Position numbers and translations under genes: made by a program
Source of the DNA: Paenibacillus sp. UNC451MF
Lineage (GTDB): Bacteria > Bacillota > Bacilli > Paenibacillales > NBRC-103111
NCBI RefSeq assembly: GCF_000686845.1
Contig: NZ_KK366026.1
Location: 82,188 to 146,187 of the forward strand
Reading direction: 5' to 3'
Length of the DNA: 64,000 bases
Shown here: piece after piece, positions 1-7,815 of the stretch
Position numbering within the stretch: the first letter of the stretch is position 1
Layout: each line of letters starts with the position of its first letter
Notes under the pieces: model-generated
Told to the model about the DNA's origin: nothing
Databases searched by the model: none
The model's input: only the letters and a program-made list of their open reading frames with translations

Positions 1-33
1 AGGGTCCCCTTATAGCCACTTGGGTATCTCTCC
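1..33 (-). tRNA. tRNA-Ser, 5' part only (cut by window edge)
   Basis: Read on the minus strand, the sequence ending at base 33 starts with GGAGAGATACCCAAGTGGC, the acceptor stem and D-arm start of a class II bacterial tRNA, most like tRNA-Ser. It lies 7 bases downstream of tRNA-Asn in the same direction, as in the Bacillus trnS cluster (Asn then Ser). The anticodon is outside the window, so the isotype is inferred from the D-arm and the context. Confidence 0.6.
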
Positions 34-40
34 AAAGCTA

Positions 41-116
41 TGGCTCCCCGAACAGGACTCGAACCTGTGACAACTCGATTAACAGTCGAGTGCTCTACCA
101 ACTGAGCTATCAGGGA
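41..116 (-). tRNA. tRNA-Asn (anticodon GTT)
   Basis: A complete 76-nt cloverleaf can be folded on the minus strand. The acceptor stem pairs TCCCTGA with TCGGGGA, the anticodon stem CTCGA/TCGAG encloses loop CTGTTAA with anticodon GTT, and the T-arm contains GGTTCGAGTCC. The 3' CCA is encoded. It is co-directional with the partial tRNA-Ser and lies just downstream of sprT. Confidence 0.95.
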
Positions 117-134
117 ATAACAATTTTTAATTTA

Positions 135-632
135 TCATGAATTTTGTTTCAAGTCAAGAGTATGCAACTTCAATTTCCCCCTGCAATTTCCACATGCGTA
201 TTTGCGCGGGTCCAGCTTTCTTTTGCGCAAATACTCTGTCTTGCAGACCGTGCATACCAGCTTGTAGCGGTAAGGCTCACGACGTTTGACCGTCGGCAAG
301 GATCGGCAGAACCTTGTCCCCCCCACCTGCTTCAGCAGCGTCTTAAAATCTGCATCCCGGTGCTGGTAGCCCCTTTTGAGTAAATGCAAATGATAGTGAC
401 ACAATTCGTGCTTGATGATTTTCTCTACATCTTCCATTCCGAATTGCTCAAGCTGATGCGTGCTGATCTCAATATCGTGCGTCTTGGTAAAATAGCGCCC
501 TCCCGTCGAGGTCAGCCTACGATTGAATCGCGCCTTATGCAGAAACGGACGCCCAAACGAGTTCAAAGATATTTGCTCCACCCACTGCTGCAACTGCTGG
601 TCATCCACTCTGCTCACCCACGTTTCTTTCAT
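135..632 (-). CDS. sprT: SprT-like zinc metalloprotease family protein
   Basis: This 165-residue protein has the SprT signature: a zinc-metalloprotease HELCH motif at residues 75-79, followed by a C-terminal zinc ribbon with Cys pairs at 127/130 and 147/150. The family includes eukaryotic Spartan and Bacillus YdcK; the bacterial role is largely unassigned. The length matches YdcK (about 150 residues). It is the last protein gene before the tRNA cluster, on the minus strand, and faces a small unknown plus-strand gene. Position next to cmpA and tex matches Bacillus gene order. Family assignment is firm; substrate is unknown. Confidence 0.9.
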   Translation of the reverse strand: MKETWVSRVDDQQLQQWVEQISLNSFGRPFLHKARFNRRLTSTGGRYFTKTHDIEISTHQLEQFGMEDVEKIIKHELCHYHLHLLKRGYQHRDADFKTLLKQVGGTRFCRSLPTVKRREPYRYKLVCTVCKTEYLRKRKLDPRKYACGNCRGKLKLHTLDLKQNS

Positions 633-732
633 ATTCTCACTTGAATTGTAACCGCATCATAGGCTACACTGTCAAGTAGATAGTTAATCAACCGGATATT
701 TTGAACAGCAAGCATGAGAGGAGTCCATATTC

Positions 733-1092
733 ATGTCCAAAATGAAATACGCCATCCTGCAGTTGGATACAACAATCGAATTTGTCGAGCTGCCCGCATC
801 CCACATGTATCAATTAACAGCATTAAATCTTCGTCTTCATAAAGAGTTGGAGAAGTTAACTGCATCCAACGTACCTTCTCTTCCTAAGGTTATTGCCGAG
901 TGCGACGGATTAGATATCGTCAATCTTGAATATAAACTGCATCACGGTCTCGAGTACATTAACCAGCTGGAGCAAGCCTTCTCTTCTATTAATGAGCAAG
1001 CTTATCCGCTAGTATCCCTGCTGACTGAAATCCGCGCGCTGCAAGCTCAATTGGAACAATGGTACGAGGACGAAGAAGAACTCGCGAATTAG
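733..1092 (+). CDS. Hypothetical protein, 119 aa
   Basis: A soluble, mostly helical protein of 119 residues with no recognised domain, no signal peptide and a very acidic C-terminal tail (YEDEEELAN). The start is backed by a GAGAGGAG ribosome binding site about 9 bases upstream of the ATG. It sits between sprT (opposite strand) and cmpA (same strand, 80 bases downstream). Leucine-rich heptad-like spacing in residues 65-110 suggests a helical bundle. The reading frame and ribosome site make it a convincing gene, but I cannot assign a function. Confidence 0.75.
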   Translation: MSKMKYAILQLDTTIEFVELPASHMYQLTALNLRLHKELEKLTASNVPSLPKVIAECDGLDIVNLEYKLHHGLEYINQLEQAFSSINEQAYPLVSLLTEIRALQAQLEQWYEDEEELAN

Positions 1093-1172
1093 GACCTGCA
1101 CCCATCTGCCCACCCAGCCATATGCTATAGCATGAAGATGCATATCGGAAGGGCGGGAAGGGGCTGATTCAT

Positions 1173-1313
1173 TTGCCACAATGGCTTTGCAATCAACTAA
1201 TGAGAGCATTTTATAACAAAAACCGCAGGCAAATCAGGTTGTTGAACGATTGCTGGTTTTTCTACCGAACGCGAAGAAGCGACACGGAGGAATCCTCATC
1301 TTCACAACTTTAA
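1173..1313 (+). CDS. cmpA: Cortex morphogenetic protein CmpA (short ORF, TTG start)
   Basis: A 46-codon frame starts with TTG at 1173, preceded by the ribosome site GGAAGGGG (1156-1163), and ends with TAA at 1311-1313. The first 32 residues match Bacillus CmpA in pattern: PQWL near the start, then AF, then IRLLNDCWFFYR, where B. subtilis has PNWL, AF and IKLLNQCWYFYR. In B. subtilis CmpA is a small sporulation protein that acts with ClpXP in quality control of SpoIVA and spore-coat/cortex assembly. The location between sprT and tex is the same as in Bacillus. The C-terminal tail (about 12 residues, Ser/Glu-rich) is longer than the 37-residue Bacillus protein. It implies the host forms endospores. 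Confidence 0.88.
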   Translation: MPQWLCNQLMRAFYNKNRRQIRLLNDCWFFYRTRRSDTEESSSSQL

Positions 1314-1330
1314 TAAAACTCATGTTAACC

Positions 1331-1379
1331 AAAAAATAGAGCACAGTACGGAGAAGTCTCCGGCTATGCTCTATTTTTT
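1331..1379. terminator. Bidirectional terminator between cmpA and tex
   Basis: Arms AAAAAATAGAGCA and TGCTCTATTTTTT pair almost end to end, with an A-run on one side and a T-run on the other, so the hairpin can stop transcription from cmpA (plus) and from tex (minus). Confidence 0.85.
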
Positions 1380-1437
1380 GGTATCGCATCTACTTTGATA
1401 TCACGATAGTGCCTATGTTAGCATCGTCAAGCGCCTC

Positions 1438-3660
1438 TTACGGCTTTTTCATAGTCAGGCTGACGCGGCCTTTTTTCAAATCAACGCTCAGTACCCATAC
1501 GGTAACGGTATCGCCTACGGATACCACATCCATCGGGTGCTTTACGAAAGAGTCACTTAATTGAGAAATGTGGACAAGCCCATCATTCTTGATGCCAATA
1601 TCAACGAATGCTCCAAAGTCAATAACGTTGCGCACTGTGCCTTGAAGCTCCATGCCCGGCGCCAAATCCTCGATTTGTAGCACGTCCGTGCGGAAAATCG
1701 GCGCAGGCAGTTCGTCACGCGGATCGCGTCCTGGCCGCTGTAGGCTGTCCAGAATATCGCGCAGCGTCGGCACCCCTACACCAAGCTTAACAGCCAGCTC
1801 AGCAGGCTCTACGTGCTGAAGCATGTCCTTGAGCTCCTGAGAGCCTAGCTGGGACAGCTTCAGTTTCAGCTCGCCGAACAGCTTGTCCACTACATCATAA
1901 GACTCCGGATGGATCGGCGTATTATCGAGCGGATTTTTCCCTTCGCTGATACGCAGGAATCCAGCGCACTGTTCATACGCCTTGGCTCCTAGGCGAGGAA
2001 CCTTCTGAAGTTGAGCGCGGCTGATAAATTTACCGTTATCTTCACGGTATTTCACAATATTTTTGGCCAAGGTGCTGTTAATCCCTGATACATAAGAAAG
2101 CAAGGAAGGCGAAGCCGTGTTCACATCCACACCGACATGGTTTACGGCGGATTCTACGACAAAGGTCAGGCTCTCATCCAGTCTCTTTTGTGTGACATCG
2201 TGCTGGTATTGGCCTACACCTATGGCCTTTGGCTCGATTTTGACCAGCTCGGCCAACGGGTCCTGCAAACGACGCGCAATCGAAATCGCGCTGCGCTCCG
2301 CTACGTCGAGATCCGGGAATTCAGTCTGTGCCAGCTTAGAGGCGGAGTACACGCTCGCTCCCGCTTCATTGACTATCAAATATTGCAATCGACGTTCTTT
2401 AATCTCGCCGATCAATTCAGCCACGAACTGCTCGGTCTCCCGTGAGGCCGTTCCGTTGCCGATAACAATCAGCTCTACACCATAGGTATCTATCAGCTTG
2501 CGGAACTTCGCCTTCGCCTCAGCTACCTTATTATTAGGAGGTGTCGGATAGGTCACAGCGATTTCAAGCATTTTGCCTGTATCATCCACCACAGCGAGCT
2601 TACAGCCTGTCCGGTAGGCCGGATCGACGCCAAGCACCACTTTTCCTTTAATCGGAGCTTGCAGCAGCAAGTTGCGCAAGTTCTCCGCGAACACTTCGAT
2701 CGCTTTCTCTTCTGCTTTCTCCGTCATTTCATTGCGAACCTCGCGTTCGATAGAGGGAGCCAGAAGACGCTTGTATGCATCTTCAATAACTGCAACCAGC
2801 GTGTCCTTCACTACCGATGCGCCCTTGACCATCTGGCGGCCAATGTAATCATGGATACGGTCGGTCTGGACCTCCAGCGACACCTTCAGCACATCCTCCC
2901 GCTCACCGCGGTTAATTGCCAGTATCCGGTGAGGAGGCAGCTTGCGAACTGGCTCCTGGTAGCTGTAATACATTTCATAGACGGACTCCTGCTCGGCATC
3001 CTTCGCCTCGGTCCTTACAATCCCTTGATCATATGTATACTGGCGTATCCAAGCCCGTATCTTGGCATCGTCAGCAATCTGTTCCGCAATGATATCCATT
3101 GCGCCCTGAATGGCCTCGTCCGCTGTTTTAACGCCCTTGTCTTCATTAATGTACTTACCCGCTTCCGCACGCAAATCCCCCTGACGCGGTTGAGCCAGCA
3201 TCCAGGTCGCCAACGGTTCGAGACCTTTCTCCTTAGCTACGCTTGCCCGAGTTTTTCGCTTCTGGCGATATGGACGGTATAAATCTTCCAATTCTTGCAG
3301 CTTCACGGATTTTTCAATGGCCAGCTTCAGCTCATCAGTCAGCTTGTCCTGCTCTGCAATAAGCCGAATCACTTCTAACTTTCTTGATTCCAGATTACGC
3401 AAATAAGCTAATCTTTCTTCAATGTCCCGCAGCTGGTTTTCATCGAGCTCCCCTGTCATTTCTTTACGATAGCGTGCTATAAAAGGAATCGTGTTGCCTT
3501 CATCCAGCAAGCCAACCGTAATTCGCACCTTAGCCGCAGCTAACTGCAGTTCACCTGCAATTTGTTTCAAAATACGCTCTTGAATAGCTGCTTTCATCTC
3601 TTCGTTAAGCTCGGTTCCTGCTTTGTTATCCTCTAGCTGAAGCACTTCATCTTTAGACAT
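1438..3660 (-). CDS. tex: Tex family RNA-binding transcription accessory protein
   Basis: This 740-residue protein has the full Tex architecture: an N-terminal helical Tex domain (residues about 10-200), a YqgF/RuvC-like RNase H fold carrying GVDPAYRTG near residue 345, a helix-hairpin-helix region (about 500-560), and a C-terminal S1 RNA-binding domain (about 655-725, GAFVDIG and HISQLS). Tex is a conserved nucleic-acid-binding protein linked to transcription and stress tolerance; its exact biochemistry is unsettled. The second ATG (3660) is preferred because AGGAG lies 9 bases upstream; the ATG at 3666 has only 3 bases of spacing. The gene lies downstream of ndoA but is separated from it by a terminator. 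Confidence 0.95.
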   Translation of the reverse strand: MSKDEVLQLEDNKAGTELNEEMKAAIQERILKQIAGELQLAAAKVRITVGLLDEGNTIPFIARYRKEMTGELDENQLRDIEERLAYLRNLESRKLEVIRLIAEQDKLTDELKLAIEKSVKLQELEDLYRPYRQKRKTRASVAKEKGLEPLATWMLAQPRQGDLRAEAGKYINEDKGVKTADEAIQGAMDIIAEQIADDAKIRAWIRQYTYDQGIVRTEAKDAEQESVYEMYYSYQEPVRKLPPHRILAINRGEREDVLKVSLEVQTDRIHDYIGRQMVKGASVVKDTLVAVIEDAYKRLLAPSIEREVRNEMTEKAEEKAIEVFAENLRNLLLQAPIKGKVVLGVDPAYRTGCKLAVVDDTGKMLEIAVTYPTPPNNKVAEAKAKFRKLIDTYGVELIVIGNGTASRETEQFVAELIGEIKERRLQYLIVNEAGASVYSASKLAQTEFPDLDVAERSAISIARRLQDPLAELVKIEPKAIGVGQYQHDVTQKRLDESLTFVVESAVNHVGVDVNTASPSLLSYVSGINSTLAKNIVKYREDNGKFISRAQLQKVPRLGAKAYEQCAGFLRISEGKNPLDNTPIHPESYDVVDKLFGELKLKLSQLGSQELKDMLQHVEPAELAVKLGVGVPTLRDILDSLQRPGRDPRDELPAPIFRTDVLQIEDLAPGMELQGTVRNVIDFGAFVDIGIKNDGLVHISQLSDSFVKHPMDVVSVGDTVTVWVLSVDLKKGRVSLTMKKP

Positions 3661-3761
3661 CGACATCTACTCCTAGTCCTCCTCCGTCTGTTCCCACTAC
3701 TAAGGGACTGCCTGGTTCCGTGAAAAGGTCCCCCTGCTCTCCATAAAAATAGCTGCGTACA

Positions 3762-3797
3762 AATTAAAAAACGAGGGATCCCACGCGGTCCCTCGCT
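3762..3797 (-). terminator. Rho-independent terminator after ndoA
   Basis: On the minus strand CGAGGGA (3795-3789) pairs with TCCCTCG (3778-3772), followed by a T-run, 20 bases after the ndoA stop. It closes the ndoAI-ndoA unit. Confidence 0.85.
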
Positions 3798-3814
3798 TCA
3801 ATCCCATGAATGCG

Positions 3815-4165
3815 TTAAAACTCAATCAGTCCCACGCTTACCTGCAATGCATCATCCACTTTACGCATCGTCTCTTCGTCAAGGTGAGTAATTTTATCTG
3901 TCAGACGCTGCTTATCAATCGTGCGGATTTGCTCCAGCAAAATGACAGAATCCCTGTCAAAGCCGTGAGATTCCGCATCGATTTCTACGTGTGTAGGCAG
4001 CTTAGCCTTTTGAATTTGGGCCGTAATCGCCGCTACAATCACCGTAGGACTGAAGCGATTCCCAATATCATTTTGAATAATGAGCACTGGACGGATACCG
4101 CCCTGCTCGGAACCAACGACTGGTGATAGATCTGCGAAAAAAACATCGCCTCGTTTGACAATCAA
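3815..4165 (-). CDS. ndoA: EndoA/MazF family mRNA interferase toxin
   Basis: A 116-residue MazF/PemK-fold ribonuclease, the usual size for EndoA. The catalytic residues known from Bacillus MazF are present at the same positions: Arg25 in GGIRP and Thr48 in AAIT. In B. subtilis EndoA cuts RNA at UACAU and is held inactive by EndoAI. Here it follows ndoAI by 3 bases and is followed by a terminator, as expected for a two-gene toxin-antitoxin operon. The linkage to alr upstream also matches Bacillus. Cleavage specificity is inferred from the family. Confidence 0.96.
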   Translation of the reverse strand: MIVKRGDVFFADLSPVVGSEQGGIRPVLIIQNDIGNRFSPTVIVAAITAQIQKAKLPTHVEIDAESHGFDRDSVILLEQIRTIDKQRLTDKITHLDEETMRKVDDALQVSVGLIEF

Positions 4166-4168
4166 TAG

Positions 4169-4453
4169 TTACACCCCGCTTACTAAACGGTCAAGAGTGT
4201 TATCCGCTTCTTCCTCCGCCTGAAATGCCTCCGAAGCCATGTGTAAGTTGATCTTCGCCATCTCCATATAACCGCGCTGCATAGATTCCCTCAGGTGACG
4301 TTTCTTCCGTTCCACCAAATACAGCTTCATCGCCTGACGAATAAATTCGCTGCGATTCGAATTTTCTTTCTCCACAATACCGTCTACTTCCTGCAGCAAA
4401 TAGTCCGGCAAGCTGATCATAATCCGTTTAGTGTTCTGCGCATTGGACACCAA
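4169..4453 (-). CDS. ndoAI: EndoAI antitoxin, ribbon-helix-helix family
   Basis: The protein begins with a ribbon-helix-helix strand (RIMISLPDYLL) and helices for DNA binding and dimerisation. Its C-terminal half (RGYMEMAKINLHMASEA, ending RLVSGV) closely follows Bacillus EndoAI, where this region wraps around the toxin. A longer frame is open to 4510, but the TTG at 4453 is chosen: it has GGGGGTG about 8 bases upstream and gives 94 residues, the family length. The GTG at 4450 is an alternative. The antitoxin gene comes first in the operon, the usual order. Confidence 0.92.
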   Translation of the reverse strand: MVSNAQNTKRIMISLPDYLLQEVDGIVEKENSNRSEFIRQAMKLYLVERKKRHLRESMQRGYMEMAKINLHMASEAFQAEEEADNTLDRLVSGV

Positions 4454-4694
4454 GCATGCACCCCCAAAAACAATACAAACAATATTACCATTATGGCGAA
4501 TATACAGCAAAATTATACAAGATGAGTATATGCCAGAGGTATAGCAAATATGTTATACCCCTCCTGTTTACTACACTATAGAGTTCCAAGTCATAAGAAT
4601 CCACAGAAGTATGTATTATACATATTCGCGGCCAAACCCGAAATTCCTCTACTTTACTAACAATAAAATCATTGGAAAATGTTACCCTATACGG

Positions 4695-5882
4695 TTACTG
4701 GCGGGCGTTCCAGCCTTGACGCATAAGAGGATTGACCGTCGATACTACCGCACCGTCACGAATATAGACGCGGGGCACCCGATGAGATATCATGCAGGTG
4801 ATCTCGTAATTGACCGTACCAAGCCACTCGGCATGTTCTTCCGCCGTAATTTTCTCTTCCCCTTGAGTACCCAAAATAACGACTTCTTCTCCATTTTGAA
4901 CATCGGCGAGCCCTGTTACATTCATCATGCACTGGTCCATGCAAATACGGCCTACAACCGGCTTGCGCTCTCCTCTTACCAAAGCTTGCGCTTTGCCGGT
5001 CAACATTCTGGAAAATCCGTCCGCATATCCGATCGGAAGAGTAGCAATAGTTTCATCACCCTGGGTACGATAAATCGTCCCATAGCTTATACCTGAGTCT
5101 ACAGGGAGCGTTTTTACCATTACGATCCCAGTTTTAATGCTCAGCACAGGCTCCAGATTAATAACCTGATGATTCACTTCCTCGGAAGGATATAACCCGT
5201 ACATACTGATCCCGAGACGTACCATGTTATGGGTTAATTCCGGAGAATCGATCGCTGCCGCACTGTTGCCGGCATGAACATAAGTAAACTCCGTTCCTTT
5301 GTCCGTAAAATACTTTACAATCCTGTCAAAACGCCGATACTGCTCCAGCGTATACGTTTTGTCCTCTTCATCAGCACAAGCGTAGTGGGTGAACAGTCCC
5401 TCAACATGAAGGCCTGGCATACCAAGTGCCCGCTCAATAAACGATATGGCTTCTGCTTCCGTAGTAAGCCCCAACCGATTCATGCCAGAATCAATCTTAA
5501 CATGGATTTTAAGCGGCTTTTCTCTAGGCTGCAGTCGTTCGAAAGCATCCAACAGCTCATGGCTGTACATGTTGACCGTAATATCATACTCCCACGCCAT
5601 TTCCAAGCCTTCCGGAGGCGTATAGCCCAACACCAAAATGGGCGCCGTTATTCCCGCCTGCCGCAATTCCAAGCCTTCATCCAAAAAAGCCACCGCTATA
5701 TATTCGACACCGCACTTCAGTGCCTCCCGGCTGACCTCTACCGCTCCGTGCCCGTAAGCATCCGCTTTGACCACAGCCATCATCTTCACATGGGCTGGCA
5801 GCACATGACGAAACCCTATCAGGTTGTTTCTCAGTGCATCCAAAGAAATCTCCACCCGCGTAGGCCGGTAAAACGAATCCAT
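4695..5882 (-). CDS. alr: Alanine racemase
   Basis: PLP-dependent enzyme making D-alanine for peptidoglycan. The cofactor lysine lies at residue 39 in VVKADAYGHG, and the second catalytic base is the Tyr of GISYGTIYRT. Fold-type III barrel followed by a beta domain; 395 residues is typical. An open frame extends 40 codons upstream, but the ATG at 5882 is preferred because AAGGTGG lies just before it and the protein then begins right at the family N-terminus (YRPTRVEISLDAL). It lies upstream of the ndoAI-ndoA pair, as in Bacillus. Confidence 0.96.
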   Translation of the reverse strand: MDSFYRPTRVEISLDALRNNLIGFRHVLPAHVKMMAVVKADAYGHGAVEVSREALKCGVEYIAVAFLDEGLELRQAGITAPILVLGYTPPEGLEMAWEYDITVNMYSHELLDAFERLQPREKPLKIHVKIDSGMNRLGLTTEAEAISFIERALGMPGLHVEGLFTHYACADEEDKTYTLEQYRRFDRIVKYFTDKGTEFTYVHAGNSAAAIDSPELTHNMVRLGISMYGLYPSEEVNHQVINLEPVLSIKTGIVMVKTLPVDSGISYGTIYRTQGDETIATLPIGYADGFSRMLTGKAQALVRGERKPVVGRICMDQCMMNVTGLADVQNGEEVVILGTQGEEKITAEEHAEWLGTVNYEITCMISHRVPRVYIRDGAVVSTVNPLMRQGWNARQ

Positions 5883-6208
5883 AAGTCCACCTTCTTCTGC
5901 GAAAATCAAGGGAAGCTCCCCATAAGCAGGGAACTTCCCCCTTGTCATTTTCCATGTGTCATTCAATAAACCTATGGTAATCCGATCTACAACAGGTGTC
6001 AATGAACAAAATCTTGAACATTCAGATATCAGGGAAACGTTAGTTTTTGGTAATTCCCACCCTGTAAATCACGTTTTTCTGGCTCTTTTGCCTTAAATAT
6101 TGGAAGAAGTTCAATTATTAAATCCATTCAAGTACTCGAATCATTCTCAATATAGGAATGGCGTGTGGAAGGTTCAGGGTATACCACCACTAATTACTTG
6201 TCATAAAG
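5883..6208. other. Intergenic region between the YdcC-like gene and alr
   Basis: About 325 bases, AT-rich, with no convincing gene. It must hold the alr promoter, but no consensus pair stands out. The open frame over the alr-proximal 120 bases lacks a ribosome site and is not counted as coding. Confidence 0.5.
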
Positions 6209-7678
6209 TTACTTGCCCATCTCATCTTGGACGGCTTGAGCTACCTTAATCATCTCCGTTTGGTGAAGATCAGCTGTCGAAAGTCTGAATTCAACGCCTT
6301 CATATGTCCATGTCATTGTCTTCTTTTCATCCCCAATGACGACAGCCAACGTGAAGCCCAAGTCCACGATGTTTCCTGGAAGCGAGGTTACCGTCTGGGT
6401 CTCAGGGCGGGATTCAACGAGCGTGTAGTTATACTTACCTGCGTAGCGCAGCATAACCGCATCCTCATCGCCCAGCTTGATCATCTTAACGTCTTGCTTC
6501 TTCACGCCGCTAGGTACATAGTTCGGCTCGATGACGCCGAAAGACTGTACTTGTTTAGCTGCATCGGCTTTCGCTCCTGCTGCGGTACCGTTAGTTCCTG
6601 TTGCAGCTCCATTTGCAGCTGTACCGCTCGTAGGAGTGCCGGAGCCGTTGGCTGGAGTCGTAGTGTTATTGGTAGGGTTAGCTGTGCCTGTACCATTGGT
6701 TGCACCTTTGGACGCTGTGCCAGTTGCAGTACCGCTTGCTGCTCCCGACGTCGTTTTGTCAGCTGGAGCTGTGCTGGCTGAATTACCGTTAGTTGTTGTG
6801 CCGGCAGCCGTTGTACCCTTCCCTGCATCAGAAGAGGCACCACTAGTCCCTGTAGAGCCCGTAGTGGTTGATCCTGCTTTAGCCCCTGTTGTACCATTTG
6901 TGGTGGTGCCATTACTACTCGTGGAAGTACTGCTACCGGCTGACGTTCCGCTGTTAGTACCTGTCGCTTTATCACCGGCCTTGCCGTCAATCGTTCCAGC
7001 GTCATGAGTGCCTGGTTGCCCCGATGTTGGCAAGGACATGATGTTCCAGCTTGTCATATTCCGCTGCATATCAAAAGAATCCTTATCGAATTTCTTACCG
7101 AATTCAAATTGATTAAAGTCCACAATCATCATTACATTGGCATTGGCATCAGAAACTTCCACATGCTGTGGTGCGTAACTCTTTTTGTCCAGCCAGATCT
7201 TTTGCCGCGCTAACGATCCGTTTTGGTAATTAGCCAATACATCGAACACGTATGCATTTTGATCCGTTGTAAAATGACGCTCGTTATCCATCAGAATGCT
7301 TTGTACCAGCGACTGATACAAATAAACCTGGCCTTGATTCTCCGGCCAATCGCTTTGGAACCGGAAGCTCTTGTTCAGATGCGGCGTCAGTACAAACACC
7401 CCGTCATCGTTACGCAGTACAATCTGAGTAATGTCCTTCTTCGCATTCGTCAAAGAGATCCGATAGTAATGAGGGTTCTGGTACCATACCTCCACTTGAT
7501 ACTCCTGCGGCTCCTGCCCTGTGTGCAGCACCATCCGCCCGCTGCCTTGATAGCTCTGCAGCTTGTTCATTACCGAATCTAAATCCTTCACTACTGATCC
7601 CGAATCCTTCTTGCCGCAGCCTGCCAACACCAAGGTCAAGCTCAACACTAAGGCAATCACCCACGTGAATCGCCGCAT
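6209..7678 (-). CDS. LolA/YdcC-like lipoprotein with long Gly/Thr/Ala/Ser linker and C-terminal DUF4367-like domain
   Basis: A lipoprotein signal ends in the lipobox LAGC. Residues about 30-215 resemble the LolA/YdcC fold (sigma-E regulatory RseB/LolA superfamily; Bacillus YdcC lies beside ndoAI/alr). A low-complexity linker of roughly 160 residues, almost only Gly, Thr, Ser, Ala and Asn, follows, then a C-terminal domain resembling DUF4367 (YVPSGVKK onward). It is probably anchored on the outer face of the membrane, with the linker spanning part of the wall. The ATG at 7678 is chosen because GGAGGGGA precedes it; the upstream ATG overlaps that ribosome site. The linker is much longer than in Bacillus YdcC and is a candidate for glycosylation or length variation. 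Confidence 0.8.
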   Translation of the reverse strand: MRRFTWVIALVLSLTLVLAGCGKKDSGSVVKDLDSVMNKLQSYQGSGRMVLHTGQEPQEYQVEVWYQNPHYYRISLTNAKKDITQIVLRNDDGVFVLTPHLNKSFRFQSDWPENQGQVYLYQSLVQSILMDNERHFTTDQNAYVFDVLANYQNGSLARQKIWLDKKSYAPQHVEVSDANANVMMIVDFNQFEFGKKFDKDSFDMQRNMTSWNIMSLPTSGQPGTHDAGTIDGKAGDKATGTNSGTSAGSSTSTSSNGTTTNGTTGAKAGSTTTGSTGTSGASSDAGKGTTAAGTTTNGNSASTAPADKTTSGAASGTATGTASKGATNGTGTANPTNNTTTPANGSGTPTSGTAANGAATGTNGTAAGAKADAAKQVQSFGVIEPNYVPSGVKKQDVKMIKLGDEDAVMLRYAGKYNYTLVESRPETQTVTSLPGNIVDLGFTLAVVIGDEKKTMTWTYEGVEFRLSTADLHQTEMIKVAQAVQDEMGK

Positions 7679-7771
7679 TCGAATCCCCTCCACCACCATA
7701 GTTAATTTTCAACTGATAACATGTCTATGTGGGGACTTGGACAATTATGCAGACAAGGTTGGGGGAGGAAA

Positions 7772-7805
7772 TAAAAACTCCTATAACCGGTTGGTTATAG
7801 GAGTT
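7772..7805 (-). terminator. Terminator of the LtaS-like gene
   Basis: A 13-bp perfect stem (AACTCCTATAACC and its complement) with a 4-base loop is followed on the minus strand by TTTTTATTT, 10 bases after the stop codon. Confidence 0.9.
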
Positions 7806-7815
7806 GGTGGGGATA

